Source: Chitinophaga filiformis (GTDB lineage: Bacteria; Bacteroidota; Bacteroidia; Chitinophagales; Chitinophagaceae). Taken from it: a stretch of 64,000 nucleotides of DNA. Below the pieces are notes generated by a model. The model did not search any database. It saw only the letters and a list, made by a program, of their open reading frames with translations, and was not told the origin of the DNA. Position numbers and translations under genes: made by a program. Positions 25,990 through 35,263 of the stretch are shown here, piece by piece. How positions within the stretch are numbered: the first letter of the stretch is position 1; every line of letters begins with the position of its first letter. The stretch is from assembly GCF_900102545.1 (NCBI RefSeq), contig NZ_FNBN01000003.1, forward strand, positions 1-64,000, in the 5' to 3' direction.

Positions 25990-28900
25990 ATGCGAAGATC
26001 ATTTCTTGTGTGTACATTGCTTTTCTTATGCTGCTGCCTGACCGCACTGGCACAAAATAAGATAGTAGTTACCGGAGCTGTCAAAGACGCCAAGGGTACA
26101 CCTCTCCCTGGTGTAACCGTTAAAGAAAAGGGTGCTTCCAATGGTGCCATGTCCAATCCGGACGGAAGTTTCAAGCTGTCAGTTCCAGCAGAAGCTACAT
26201 TGGTAATTTCATATGTAGGATTTGTCGCTCAGGAAATTCCGGTAGGAGGTAAGACGAGCTTTGACGTGACTCTTCAGGAAGATAACAAAAACCTGAACGA
26301 AGTGGTGGTAACTGCAATGGGTATCAAAAGAGAAACCCGTGCATTAGGTTATGCGGTAAGTACAGTTAGTTCTAAAGAATTAACACAGACTGCGAGCCCT
26401 ACCATCGGATCTGCATTGTATGGTAAAGCAGCAGGTGTGAAGATCATCACTGCTCCTGGTGGTGCTTCCAGCGCTGTTACTATCCAGGTGAGAGGTGTGT
26501 CTTCCATCGGTCAGAACACACAGCCTTTATATGTAATTGACGGTGTGCCTATCAGAAACTTCAGCAACCCTTCTACCAACTCCTTCGGTACTGCCAATGG
26601 AAGAATTGAAGGTAACGGTGCTGCTGATATCAACCCACAGGACATTGAAACCCTGACAATTCTGAAAGGTGCAAGTGCAACTGCACTGTATGGTTCTGAA
26701 GCAACTAACGGTGTTGTTGTGATCACTACCAAGAAAGGTGCTAAAGGCAGAGGTATGGGTGTAGAATTTAACTATTCTTACAACCAGGAAAAAATAGCAA
26801 ATTCTCCGGATTATCAGAATGAGTATGGCCCAGGTTACAATCCTGCTCTTAACTTGTCTGCTACTCAAAACTTTGGTAAAAGCGCTGAAGGTTGGTTTAC
26901 TGAGGCAGACGGTGCTGTACACCCTTACTACAGGGCATATGGCCAGTTCGGTCCTAAATTTGACGGCCGTGAAGTAACTTACTGGGATGGTTCCAAAAGG
27001 AAATACGTAGCTAATCCTGATAACTACAAAGATTTTTATCAGACTGGGTACAACTCTGTTGCAAACGTAGCAATCTCTAATGCAAACGATAAAGGTAGCT
27101 ACCGTTTCTCTTATACACGTACAGATTACAAGAGCATCATGCCAGGAAGTAATCTGTATAAAAACAACTTTAGCTTCAACGGTACGCTGAAACTGAATGA
27201 GAAAGTAAGTGTAGACCTCATCTCTACTTACAACAACTACTTCAACCATAACCGTCCAAACGCTACCAGCAACGTATTCAACTCTTACGGTGGTTTCTTT
27301 AGCCGTTTCGATGATATGAGTGTTTATAAAAACAAATATCAGACAAGAAATGGTTACAAATATGTGTTGTATAACAATACCAGCTATGATCAGCAGGATA
27401 AAATCCTGTATAATATCAGAGCTTCTCAGTTAATGGATTACCTGTGGGATAACCTGCGTAACAGCTACGATGAAACGCAGAACCGTTTCATCAATAGCGC
27501 TACCCTGAACATTTCAGTGCTGGACAACCTGAAAGTAAGAGGTAGAGTGGGTGGTGACTTCACCAACCTGGCAGCATCTGACATGAGGTACAATGAAAAA
27601 CCAGCTACACTGGGTTACACAGGTCTTTATGCAACTGAAGCCAGAAACAACAACGTGTTCTACGGAGATGCGATGGCAATTTATAATCCTAAGTTGACCA
27701 AAGACCTGGATATGACTGTTACCGGTGGTTTCACTGCACGTAAGACTACTTACAAATATAACAGAGTAGCTACTGAAGGCGGTCTGGTAACTGAAAACTG
27801 GTTCAATATTGGTAACTCTGCCCAGCAGATCAAAGGTCAGTCTGAGCGTGCAACACAATATGATGTTGCTGGCTTCGGTATCCTGAACTTCGCGTATAAA
27901 GGCTTCCTGTATGTAGAAGGTACCGGCCGTTATGAGTCTACCTCTACACTGCCTGTTGCTGTAAACAGCTACTTCTATCCATCTTTCAATGCTGGTTTCG
28001 TACTGTCTGACGTAGTGAAAATGCCAAAAGCTGTTAGTTACGCTAAGGTGAGAGGTTCTTACGGTTTCGTGGGTAACCACCCTAATCTGTATCAGTCCAA
28101 TGTACTGTACAATCAGGTGGGGGTTACATACAACCAGGGGAACGTACTCTACCAACAGCCTAATGGTACCCAGTTTGGTAACGGTAAGCTGAAATCAGAG
28201 AAGAAAAGAGAAGCTGAAATCGGTTTGGATTTAAGATTGATAGACAACAAGGTTAGCGTAGACTTCAGTTACTACAACAACAAAGTAAGTGATCAGATCC
28301 TCTACAGATCTATTGCAGGTTCTAACGGTGCTACCTCTATGCTGGTGAATGCTGGTGACATGTCTAACTATGGTTATGAAGCAGCGATCAGCGCTACTCC
28401 TATCGACCATAAAGACTTCCGCTGGAATACCCGTTTCAACTTTGCAGTTAACAGAAACAGACTGGATAAACTTACTGAAGGTCAGACTAGCCTGATCAGC
28501 AGAAGCCTGGATGGTGGTTATGCAATCATCCGTTCTGAAGTAGGAGATGCATTGGGTAACATCTATGTACACCCTAATACCACAGATGGTAAAGGTAACA
28601 AGGTAGTAGGTGATGACGGTCTGTATACAGTTGATAAAGGTTCGTATATTAAAGTTGGTAACCTGATGCCTAAAATTGTAGGTGGTTTCTCCAACACTGT
28701 TACTTATAAGAACTTTGCACTGGACTTCACACTGGATTACCGTTTCGGTGGCAACCTGATCTCTACTCCTACATATTACCAGATCGGTGCAGGTATGTTT
28801 AAATCTACACTGCAGTACAGAGATGCAGCTCATGGCGGTCTCGCTTATCATGTAGTGGGTGATGAAGCATCTCAGGATGTTACTAAATATACCTATGTAG

Positions 28901-29301
28901 CAGATCCTAATGGCCCACGTCATGATGGTCTGATCCTGCCTGGCGTAAAAGCTGATGGTAGTAAAAACGACAGGGTTATCTCTGCCGCTGACTATTACCT
29001 GAACAACTATAACTGGGAAACTGAAGGAGACTACTCCGCTGCTGTGTTAAAAAACAGTTATATCAAAGTACGTGAAATCGCGTTGACTTATTCTCTGCCA
29101 CAGGTGTTTGCTAACAAGCTGCACTTCCAGGGCCTGCAATTTTCTCTCATAGGACGTAACCTGTTCTATGTTTATAAATCTCTGCCTTATGGTGTAGATC
29201 CTGAAGTTGCTGTTGGTTCTTCCTGGCTGGATCAGGGTATCGATGGTGGTACCGCAGGTCCTACAAGGAGCTTGGGTGCGAGCCTCCGTGCACGTTTCTA
29301 A
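25990..29301 (+). CDS. SusC/RagA-family TonB-dependent transporter (pair 4)
   Basis: 1103 aa. Signal peptide to LAQ near residue 22. Carboxypeptidase-regulatory-like domain about 25-100 (VTGAVKDAKGTPLPGVTVKE). Plug from EVVVTAMGIKRETRALGYAV, with TNGVVVITTKKGAKGRG. Barrel with ESTSTLPVAVNSYFYPSFNA and a terminal Phe (LGASLRARF). No STN domain. It resembles the pair-3 SusC in length and organisation. With its SusD 37 bp downstream it is the second uptake pair of the redox block. It may be a duplicate that has diverged to another ligand. Confidence 0.93.
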   Translation: MRRSFLVCTLLFLCCCLTALAQNKIVVTGAVKDAKGTPLPGVTVKEKGASNGAMSNPDGSFKLSVPAEATLVISYVGFVAQEIPVGGKTSFDVTLQEDNKNLNEVVVTAMGIKRETRALGYAVSTVSSKELTQTASPTIGSALYGKAAGVKIITAPGGASSAVTIQVRGVSSIGQNTQPLYVIDGVPIRNFSNPSTNSFGTANGRIEGNGAADINPQDIETLTILKGASATALYGSEATNGVVVITTKKGAKGRGMGVEFNYSYNQEKIANSPDYQNEYGPGYNPALNLSATQNFGKSAEGWFTEADGAVHPYYRAYGQFGPKFDGREVTYWDGSKRKYVANPDNYKDFYQTGYNSVANVAISNANDKGSYRFSYTRTDYKSIMPGSNLYKNNFSFNGTLKLNEKVSVDLISTYNNYFNHNRPNATSNVFNSYGGFFSRFDDMSVYKNKYQTRNGYKYVLYNNTSYDQQDKILYNIRASQLMDYLWDNLRNSYDETQNRFINSATLNISVLDNLKVRGRVGGDFTNLAASDMRYNEKPATLGYTGLYATEARNNNVFYGDAMAIYNPKLTKDLDMTVTGGFTARKTTYKYNRVATEGGLVTENWFNIGNSAQQIKGQSERATQYDVAGFGILNFAYKGFLYVEGTGRYESTSTLPVAVNSYFYPSFNAGFVLSDVVKMPKAVSYAKVRGSYGFVGNHPNLYQSNVLYNQVGVTYNQGNVLYQQPNGTQFGNGKLKSEKKREAEIGLDLRLIDNKVSVDFSYYNNKVSDQILYRSIAGSNGATSMLVNAGDMSNYGYEAAISATPIDHKDFRWNTRFNFAVNRNRLDKLTEGQTSLISRSLDGGYAIIRSEVGDALGNIYVHPNTTDGKGNKVVGDDGLYTVDKGSYIKVGNLMPKIVGGFSNTVTYKNFALDFTLDYRFGGNLISTPTYYQIGAGMFKSTLQYRDAAHGGLAYHVVGDEASQDVTKYTYVADPNGPRHDGLILPGVKADGSKNDRVISAADYYLNNYNWETEGDYSAAVLKNSYIKVREIALTYSLPQVFANKLHFQGLQFSLIGRNLFYVYKSLPYGVDPEVAVGSSWLDQGIDGGTAGPTRSLGASLRARF

Positions 29302-29338
29302 TATGGTGTAATTGTAAAAACGGATAAATAGAAATTAA

Positions 29339-30934
29339 ATGAAAAGAATCTTCTTAAATATAACCCTCCTCTGTACGCTGGCAGGCATGTTCAGTTCCTG
29401 TTCAAAGAAGATAGAGGAGTCTTACCAGAATCCTGAGAAAATCTCTGATGGTTCCTTAAGTAAACTCTTAACAGGTATGTATCTGAACAAGAGGATACAC
29501 CCTTCTTACTGGGATTACTATACCTTCATTATGCCAACGCTGTCTCTGTATACGCAGACTGTAGCAACCGGCCCTGGTAACCAGATGTACGTTGCGAACC
29601 CTGACTATGGTGAAAACCGTTGGGTGGATTTCTATGCAGGTTTTAAAGGTGACGATAACGACCTTAACTATAACGGTCCTGGTATACTCAGCAACTACCG
29701 TGAGATGCAGCTGACACTGGGTAAAATGTCAGCTGAACAGCAGCAGAAGAACCTGGTTTATCTGAAATGTGCTGAAGTACTGGTGTACGATCAGGCTGCA
29801 CAGATGATTGATCTCTGGGGAGATATTCCTTTCTCTGAAGCTGGTGGTCTGAATACTCCCACCCGTTACATCCAGGATCCAGCATACGATGATGCTAAAA
29901 CACTGTATTCTACTATCATCACTAATCTGAAAGCGCTGAACACTTACTTCGATACGGTAACGGTAGCAAGTGAGGTTAAATCTGAACTTACAGGTTCTGA
30001 TATTCTGTTAAAAGGTGACCTGGTTGCATGGCAACGTTATGCAAACTCTCTGCGTCTGCGCCTGTTAATGCGTATTTCCAATGTAGATGAGGCAACTGCA
30101 AAAACAGAAGTAACTGCAATGCTGAGCGATGCGAATGCTTATCCATTAGTTACATCTAATGCACAGAACGTGCTGTTCAGAGAAAGCCCTACCGCTGTAA
30201 GAAGTGACCTGGCCGATGTATTCCGTGATTACTCTTTCGCGCCTGAATATCTGCTGAACACCGTAATGGTGAATAACGCAGACCCACGCGTAGAAGTGTT
30301 ATGGGATGCTGATGATGAGAATGGTTTCAAAGGCTTCCCTTATAATGGTAGCGTTGGTGATATTGAAGACCAGAGACGTTTATATGCTGTATACGACACC
30401 GCTACTTTCATGTACAATGATAACATCCCTGGTGTGATCATGACAGCATCAGAAGTTAGCTTCCTGAAAGCTGAAGCAAATGAAAGATGGACTTTAGGTG
30501 ATGCTGCTGCTGAATATACCAATGGTATCAAACAATCCATCGAGTTCTACTATGGTATTAATCAGTCAGCTATTAAGAAGCAGGGTGTTACCTTCACCCG
30601 TGCAGCACTGGCGTCTCCAGCCGGCACTGCTATTGATGCTTACCTGGCTAAACCAGCTATCGCTTATGCCGGTACTCAAACTGAAAAACTGCAGAAGATC
30701 TGGCTTCAGAAATGGGAACACTTCTTCGTATTGCAGACTAACCAGTCATGGGCTGAAGTTAGAAGAACAGACTATCCGGCGCTGCAGTTTGCAACTGTAA
30801 GCAATGCTACAGCTCCGAAACCTCCTGTACGTCTGTTGTATCCTAGCACTGAGAAACTTTACAATGCTGAAAACTATAGTAAAGTATCCGCGAAAGATAC
30901 CCGCGACACCAAAATTTTCTGGGACGTTAAATAA
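29339..30934 (+). CDS. SusD/RagB-family outer-membrane lipoprotein (pair 4)
   Basis: 531 aa. Lipobox FSSC (Cys21), followed by SKKIEESYQNPEKISDGSLS. Helical core VYDQAAQMIDLWGDIPFSEA and LVAWQRYANSLRLRLLMRIS; C-terminal WAEVRRTDYPALQFATV and KIFWDVK. This is the SusD-like_2 branch, and it pairs with the SusC gene 37 bp upstream. A strong terminator follows, which separates it from the second cytochrome/copper gene about 285 bp downstream. The ligand is unknown. Confidence 0.92.
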   Translation: MKRIFLNITLLCTLAGMFSSCSKKIEESYQNPEKISDGSLSKLLTGMYLNKRIHPSYWDYYTFIMPTLSLYTQTVATGPGNQMYVANPDYGENRWVDFYAGFKGDDNDLNYNGPGILSNYREMQLTLGKMSAEQQQKNLVYLKCAEVLVYDQAAQMIDLWGDIPFSEAGGLNTPTRYIQDPAYDDAKTLYSTIITNLKALNTYFDTVTVASEVKSELTGSDILLKGDLVAWQRYANSLRLRLLMRISNVDEATAKTEVTAMLSDANAYPLVTSNAQNVLFRESPTAVRSDLADVFRDYSFAPEYLLNTVMVNNADPRVEVLWDADDENGFKGFPYNGSVGDIEDQRRLYAVYDTATFMYNDNIPGVIMTASEVSFLKAEANERWTLGDAAAEYTNGIKQSIEFYYGINQSAIKKQGVTFTRAALASPAGTAIDAYLAKPAIAYAGTQTEKLQKIWLQKWEHFFVLQTNQSWAEVRRTDYPALQFATVSNATAPKPPVRLLYPSTEKLYNAENYSKVSAKDTRDTKIFWDVK

Positions 30935-30954
30935 TCCCGGTTAAAATATCTCCT

Positions 30955-30991
30955 GATAAGGGCTGGCCATAGTGCCGGCCCTTATCATTTT
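30955..30991 (+). terminator. Rho-independent terminator after susD (pair 4)
   Basis: GATAAGGGC (30955-30963) pairs with GCCCTTATC (30978-30986), extended by TGGC/GCCG-like inner pairing, then ATTTTAT. It starts 20 bp after the susD stop. Confidence 0.8.
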
Positions 30992-31219
30992 ATGACCGTT
31001 CCTTCCCGCCGATGATCACAATCAGGGGGAATTTTTATAATATATGGAATCAGTTTTTTACTTTAGTAAGGGAAATGAAGTATTATATCAACCATTGTCT
31101 ATAGGTGATCATCTTTACAGATGACCTCGCGTTACCAATATTATCGCTATACTACTTCAGACAATTACCTGTTATTTAATTACAGCCATCAGTACTTTAC
31201 TGATTTTATTCATCAGAGG

Positions 31220-32536
31220 ATGTTCTCAAAAGGTATTATATCGCTTTGCTGCTATCTGGTGCTTTCTTTCTTTATATGCCACGTTTCTGCACAGCAGATC
31301 ACCTGGTCGCAACACATTGCACCTATTATCCACCGAAACTGCACGCCCTGCCACAGGCAAGGGGAGGCAGCACCCTTTTCACTGCTCACGTATGAAGAAG
31401 TGGCCAAAAGAGCTTCCTTTATCAAACGGGTAACGGAAAGTCATTACATGCCACCATGGAAGCCAGATCCGCATTATGTAAAGTTCGCCAATGAGAGGAA
31501 ATTGACAGAAGAAGAGATCAGGCTAATTGGTGAATGGGCGGAACACGGAATGCCGAGAGGAGAGAGTACAGACAAAGAAGCAACACCTTCTTATGTAAGC
31601 GGAACCCTGTTCAACCGCCAGCCGGACCTGGTGCTGAAAATGAAGTCATCCTATGTACTGAAGGGAGATAATGTGGAACGGTTCATCGTCTATAAAATGC
31701 CTTTTGAATTACCGGATTCTGTTGCTGTAGAAGCCATAGAGTTTACTTCAAATAACAGGAAAGTGATCCATCATGCGAACTATGAAATAGACGATGTGCC
31801 GGATGCAGACCTGTATAATACAGCAGACTATGTTGACAATACAGAGTCACATCTTGACTACTATCAGCAATATGTGAGTTACCGCAAGAAGATGAAATAC
31901 TTCGGCGGATGGATCCCCGGCAGCAGTTATGAGTCTTACCCTGATGATATGGGCTGGATAATGCCTAAGCGGGGCGTAGTGTTGTTAACAGTGCATTATG
32001 CACCTGTAGGAAAAGATGAAGAAGTGATCAGTGGTGTACAGTTCTTTTTCAAAAAGAAACCGGTAAAGCGGCAGATAAAAGCGACTACATATGGTTCCGG
32101 TGGATTAGGGGAGAAGGATATCGAACCTTTCTTTTATATCCCTGCTAATGTTGAGAAGAGTTTTAAAGTAAATGTGAAGATAACAGAAACACAGTCGCTG
32201 ATGTATGTATGGCCGCATATGCACCTGCTGGGTAAAACATTCAAAGCATATGCTGTGACGCCGGAGAAAGATACCATACGATTAGTGTCTATCCCACAAT
32301 GGGATTTCAACTGGCAGGAAATATACTGGTTCCCTAAGCTGATAAAGATCCCGAAAGGAACAGTGCTCACTATCGAGGGCACATATGATAATACAGTGAA
32401 CAACGCCTCCAATCCTTCTTTCCCGCCTCAGCTGGTATATGGCGCCATGCGAACGAAAGATGAAATGATGACGATGATCTTGATGACGATACCTTATGAA
32501 AATGGGGATGAGGAACGGGAGATAAAACGAAAGTAA
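31220..32536 (+). CDS. Periplasmic cytochrome c fused to PHM/DBH-like copper type II monooxygenase domain (copy 2)
   Basis: 438 aa from ATG 31220, which begins a proper signal peptide (cleavage near VSAQ, residue 24). The frame is open upstream to 31121, but the extra 33 residues are not signal-like. CTPCH is at 41-45. The copper ligand pattern is conserved at the same positions as copy 1: His184-His185, His259, His333, His335 and Met416 (TKDEMMTM). PVKRQIKAT, GEKDIEPFFYIPAN and WDFNWQEIYWFPKL are shared almost verbatim, so the two are clear paralogues. It has no redoxin partner beside it. It ends just before a two-way terminator facing mutS. Expected role: haem- and copper-dependent periplasmic oxidation; substrate unknown. 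Confidence 0.8.
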   Translation: MFSKGIISLCCYLVLSFFICHVSAQQITWSQHIAPIIHRNCTPCHRQGEAAPFSLLTYEEVAKRASFIKRVTESHYMPPWKPDPHYVKFANERKLTEEEIRLIGEWAEHGMPRGESTDKEATPSYVSGTLFNRQPDLVLKMKSSYVLKGDNVERFIVYKMPFELPDSVAVEAIEFTSNNRKVIHHANYEIDDVPDADLYNTADYVDNTESHLDYYQQYVSYRKKMKYFGGWIPGSSYESYPDDMGWIMPKRGVVLLTVHYAPVGKDEEVISGVQFFFKKKPVKRQIKATTYGSGGLGEKDIEPFFYIPANVEKSFKVNVKITETQSLMYVWPHMHLLGKTFKAYAVTPEKDTIRLVSIPQWDFNWQEIYWFPKLIKIPKGTVLTIEGTYDNTVNNASNPSFPPQLVYGAMRTKDEMMTMILMTIPYENGDEEREIKRK

Positions 32537-32540
32537 GTAA

Positions 32541-32571
32541 AGAGGGCTCGCTTTAAGCGAGCCCTCTTTTT
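32541..32571. terminator. Bidirectional terminator between copy-2 oxidase and mutS
   Basis: AGAGGGCTCGCTT (32541-32553) and AAGCGAGCCCTCT (32555-32567) form a 13-bp stem followed by TTTT. It lies between convergent genes and can serve both. The mutS stop is within the T-run side (32570-32572). Confidence 0.85.
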
Positions 32572-35176
32572 ATATCAGATTCTTTATTTCATTCAGTTTC
32601 AGCAATGCCTCTACCGGCGTTAGCCTGTTAATATCCACATCTCCCAACATATCCCTGATCTGCTTAAAGGTATCACTATGCGCATCAAAGATGCTGAGCT
32701 GTACCTTCTGTGTTGGGCCTGCAATATCTTTCACGTGTTTATCCAGCGGAGCATCGATGTGTTTCTCCTCCAGGTGTGCCAGTACTTCATTGGCGCGTTG
32801 TATCAATTGTGGCGGCATACCGGCCATACGGGCCACATGAATACCGAAACTATGACGACTACCACCTGGCGCCAGTTTGCGGAGGAAGATCACTTTGTTG
32901 CCGGATTCCTTATTGGTGATATGGAAGTTTTTGATACGGCTATGCTTGTTCTCCAGTTCATTCAGTTCATGATAGTGTGTAGCGAACAATGTTTTAGGCC
33001 TGTGCTGCGTCATATCATGCAGGTATTCCACGATGCTCCAGGCAATGGAGATACCATCGTAAGTACTGGTACCACGACCTATTTCATCAAGGATAACGAG
33101 GCTGCGTGGCGTGATATTGTTGATGATGCTGGCCGTTTCATTCATTTCAACCATGAAGGTAGATTCACCACCACTCAGGTTATCGGAAGCGCCAACACGG
33201 GTGAATATCTTGTCTGTCAATCCTATTTCTGCCGCAGCTGCGGGTACGAAGCTACCCATGTGCGCCATCAGCGTGATCAACGCCGTCTGACGCAGCAGAG
33301 CGGATTTACCACTCATGTTAGGTCCCGTCAGGATGATGATCTGTTGCGCTTCTTTATCCAGCAATATGTCATTGGCCACATAACTTTCACCGGGAGGTAA
33401 GCCGCGTTCAATCACAGGGTGTCTGCCTTCACGGATGTCCAGGTGATAGCCTTCAGTAACATTCGGACGACGGTATTTATAGTGAATGGCGTTGTGCGCA
33501 AAACTCAGCAGACAGTCTATGCGCGCCAGCAGTTGTGCATTCTGCTGGATGGCGTGAATGTAAGGTTGCAATGCCTGTAGCAGTTCATCAAATAGCTGTG
33601 CTTCCAGCGCGAGGATCTTTTCTTCCGCGCCGACTATCTTTTCTTCATACTCCTTCAGTTCCGGCGTGATATAACGCTCGGCATTAGCCAGCGTCTGTTT
33701 GCGGATCCAGGTGTCTGGTACTTTGTTCTTATGCGCATTCGTTACTTCCAGGTAGTAGCCGAACACATTGTTGAAAGCCACTTTCAGGCTTGGAATGCCG
33801 GTAGCGTCTGATTCTGCCTGTTGAATGCGTAGCAGGTATTCCTTGCCGGAATGGGCAATGTTACGGAGATCGTCCAGGTCAGGATGAACGCCCTTTTGAA
33901 TGACACCTCCCTTGCTGACGAGCACCGGCGGTGTTTCCATTACCTGCTCGAGTATACGACAGAGGATATCAGGACAGTGGTTCAGCTTTTCGCTGAGTTG
34001 TGTGAGGTAAGGATGGCCTGTTTCTGCCAATAGTTTCTTAACGCCTTCCACCTGCTGCAGTGCTTTGGCCAGGGACATTACTTCCCTCGGATTGATCTTC
34101 CGCAGCGGTATTTTGGATACGAGACGTTCCAGGTCGCCGGTCTGTTTCAGATGCGCCAACAGGTCCCTGGAAAGGTCTGACTGTTTAATAAAGAACTCCG
34201 TCACATCCAGTCGCTCGTTGATCTGGTTGATGTCCCGCAAGGGGAGTATCAGCCAGCGTTTCAGCAGCCTGGCGCCCATAGGAGTTACGGTGCTGTCCAG
34301 GGTAGCCAGCAGGGTATGGCCGTTTTCTACACTGCTGCCCAGCAGTTCCAGGTTACGGATCGTGAACCGGTCCATCCAGAGGAAGTCGTCCTGTTCTATC
34401 CGTTGCATGCCGGTGATGTGCTGCAGGTGCGGATGTTCGGTATCGCGCAGGTAGTGTAGCGCGGCGCCTGCGGCAATAATGGCGTCGGAAAGACTCTCCA
34501 CACCAAAGCCTTTGAGACTGTGCGTTTCAAACTGTTTTAGCAGGATCTCCTGTGCATAGTTAGCCGTGAAGATCCACTCTTCCAGTGTATATGTATAGAA
34601 TTTGGAACCGAATTGTTCCTTGAAATGTTTCTGTTGCTGACGGGCATAGAGGACTTCCGCAGGTTTGAAGCTCTGGAGGAGTTTATCCACATATTCCAGG
34701 CTACCTTGGGCAATGTAGAATTCCCCCGTGGAAATATCCAGGAAGGATACCCCTGTATTGTCTTTACCGAAATGTACTGCCGCCAGGAAGTTGTTGCTGG
34801 CGTTTTCGAGGATCTTGTCATTGACGGCCACACCGGGAGTTACCATTTCAGTCACCCCGCGTTTAACAATACCTTTTACTGTTTTGGGATCTTCCAGCTG
34901 GTCGCATACCGCTACACGGTAACCTGCTTTTACGAGCTTATGGAGATAAGTGTCCAGGGAATGATGTGGAAAACCTGCCAGGTCCTGCTGGGAGGCAGAA
35001 CCATTTGCTCTTTTGGTGAGCACAATCCCCAATACTTTGGATGCAATGATCGCATCCTCATTAAAAGTTTCATAAAAATCTCCCACACGGAACAGCAGCA
35101 CGGCATCCGGGTAACGGGCTTTAATAGCCTTATGCTGTTGCATGAGAGGGGTTTCTACTGATTTGCTTTTTGCCAT
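32570..35176 (-). CDS. mutS: DNA mismatch repair protein MutS
   Basis: 868 aa from ATG 35176 (MAKSKSVETPLMQQHKAIKA). The open frame runs upstream to 35227, but that part lacks conservation and would cross the -7 box. The mismatch-binding Phe-x-Glu motif is F34-Y-E36 (VGDFYETF). Connector, lever and clamp domains follow. The ATPase has Walker A GPNMSGKS at about residue 617 and Walker B with signature LVILDEIGRGTSTYDG. The C-terminus includes a helix-turn-helix (GGSRHSFGIHVARMAGMPPQ). MutS recognises mispairs and recruits MutL. The length is typical. It is divergent from the TrmH-family gene, with only 87 bp between the starts. Confidence 0.97.
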   Translation of the reverse strand: MAKSKSVETPLMQQHKAIKARYPDAVLLFRVGDFYETFNEDAIIASKVLGIVLTKRANGSASQQDLAGFPHHSLDTYLHKLVKAGYRVAVCDQLEDPKTVKGIVKRGVTEMVTPGVAVNDKILENASNNFLAAVHFGKDNTGVSFLDISTGEFYIAQGSLEYVDKLLQSFKPAEVLYARQQQKHFKEQFGSKFYTYTLEEWIFTANYAQEILLKQFETHSLKGFGVESLSDAIIAAGAALHYLRDTEHPHLQHITGMQRIEQDDFLWMDRFTIRNLELLGSSVENGHTLLATLDSTVTPMGARLLKRWLILPLRDINQINERLDVTEFFIKQSDLSRDLLAHLKQTGDLERLVSKIPLRKINPREVMSLAKALQQVEGVKKLLAETGHPYLTQLSEKLNHCPDILCRILEQVMETPPVLVSKGGVIQKGVHPDLDDLRNIAHSGKEYLLRIQQAESDATGIPSLKVAFNNVFGYYLEVTNAHKNKVPDTWIRKQTLANAERYITPELKEYEEKIVGAEEKILALEAQLFDELLQALQPYIHAIQQNAQLLARIDCLLSFAHNAIHYKYRRPNVTEGYHLDIREGRHPVIERGLPPGESYVANDILLDKEAQQIIILTGPNMSGKSALLRQTALITLMAHMGSFVPAAAAEIGLTDKIFTRVGASDNLSGGESTFMVEMNETASIINNITPRSLVILDEIGRGTSTYDGISIAWSIVEYLHDMTQHRPKTLFATHYHELNELENKHSRIKNFHITNKESGNKVIFLRKLAPGGSRHSFGIHVARMAGMPPQLIQRANEVLAHLEEKHIDAPLDKHVKDIAGPTQKVQLSIFDAHSDTFKQIRDMLGDVDINRLTPVEALLKLNEIKNLI

Positions 35177-35180
35177 TCGG

Positions 35181-35188
35181 CAAATATA
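35181..35188 (-). promoter_or_regulatory. -7 box of mutS (TATATTTG)
   Basis: The minus strand reads TATATTTG, matching TAnnTTTG. It ends only four bases before the mutS ATG (35176). A TTTC at about the -33 position, 20 bp upstream, is a partial match. If this is the promoter, the mRNA is leaderless or nearly so. Confidence 0.55.
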
Positions 35189-35251
35189 TAATAATGTCGG
35201 GACGTGTTGAAAGACAGATGTACACATACCGGTACACTATTCATTTTGTCG

Positions 35252-35259
35252 TACTTTTG
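35252..35259 (+). promoter_or_regulatory. -7 box of TrmH-family gene (TACTTTTG)
   Basis: TACTTTTG matches TAnnTTTG and lies four bases before ATG 35264. The transcription start expected about 6-7 bases downstream would fall inside the start codon. Either the mRNA is leaderless or the in-frame ATG at 35279 is used. Confidence 0.5.
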
Positions 35260-35263
35260 CAAA

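Noticed and set aside
18189..32536. Polysaccharide utilisation locus
   Set aside because: SusCD pairs are present but no glycoside hydrolase, lyase or sulfatase is among them. The GH20/GH29 pair is far away at 48808-52473.
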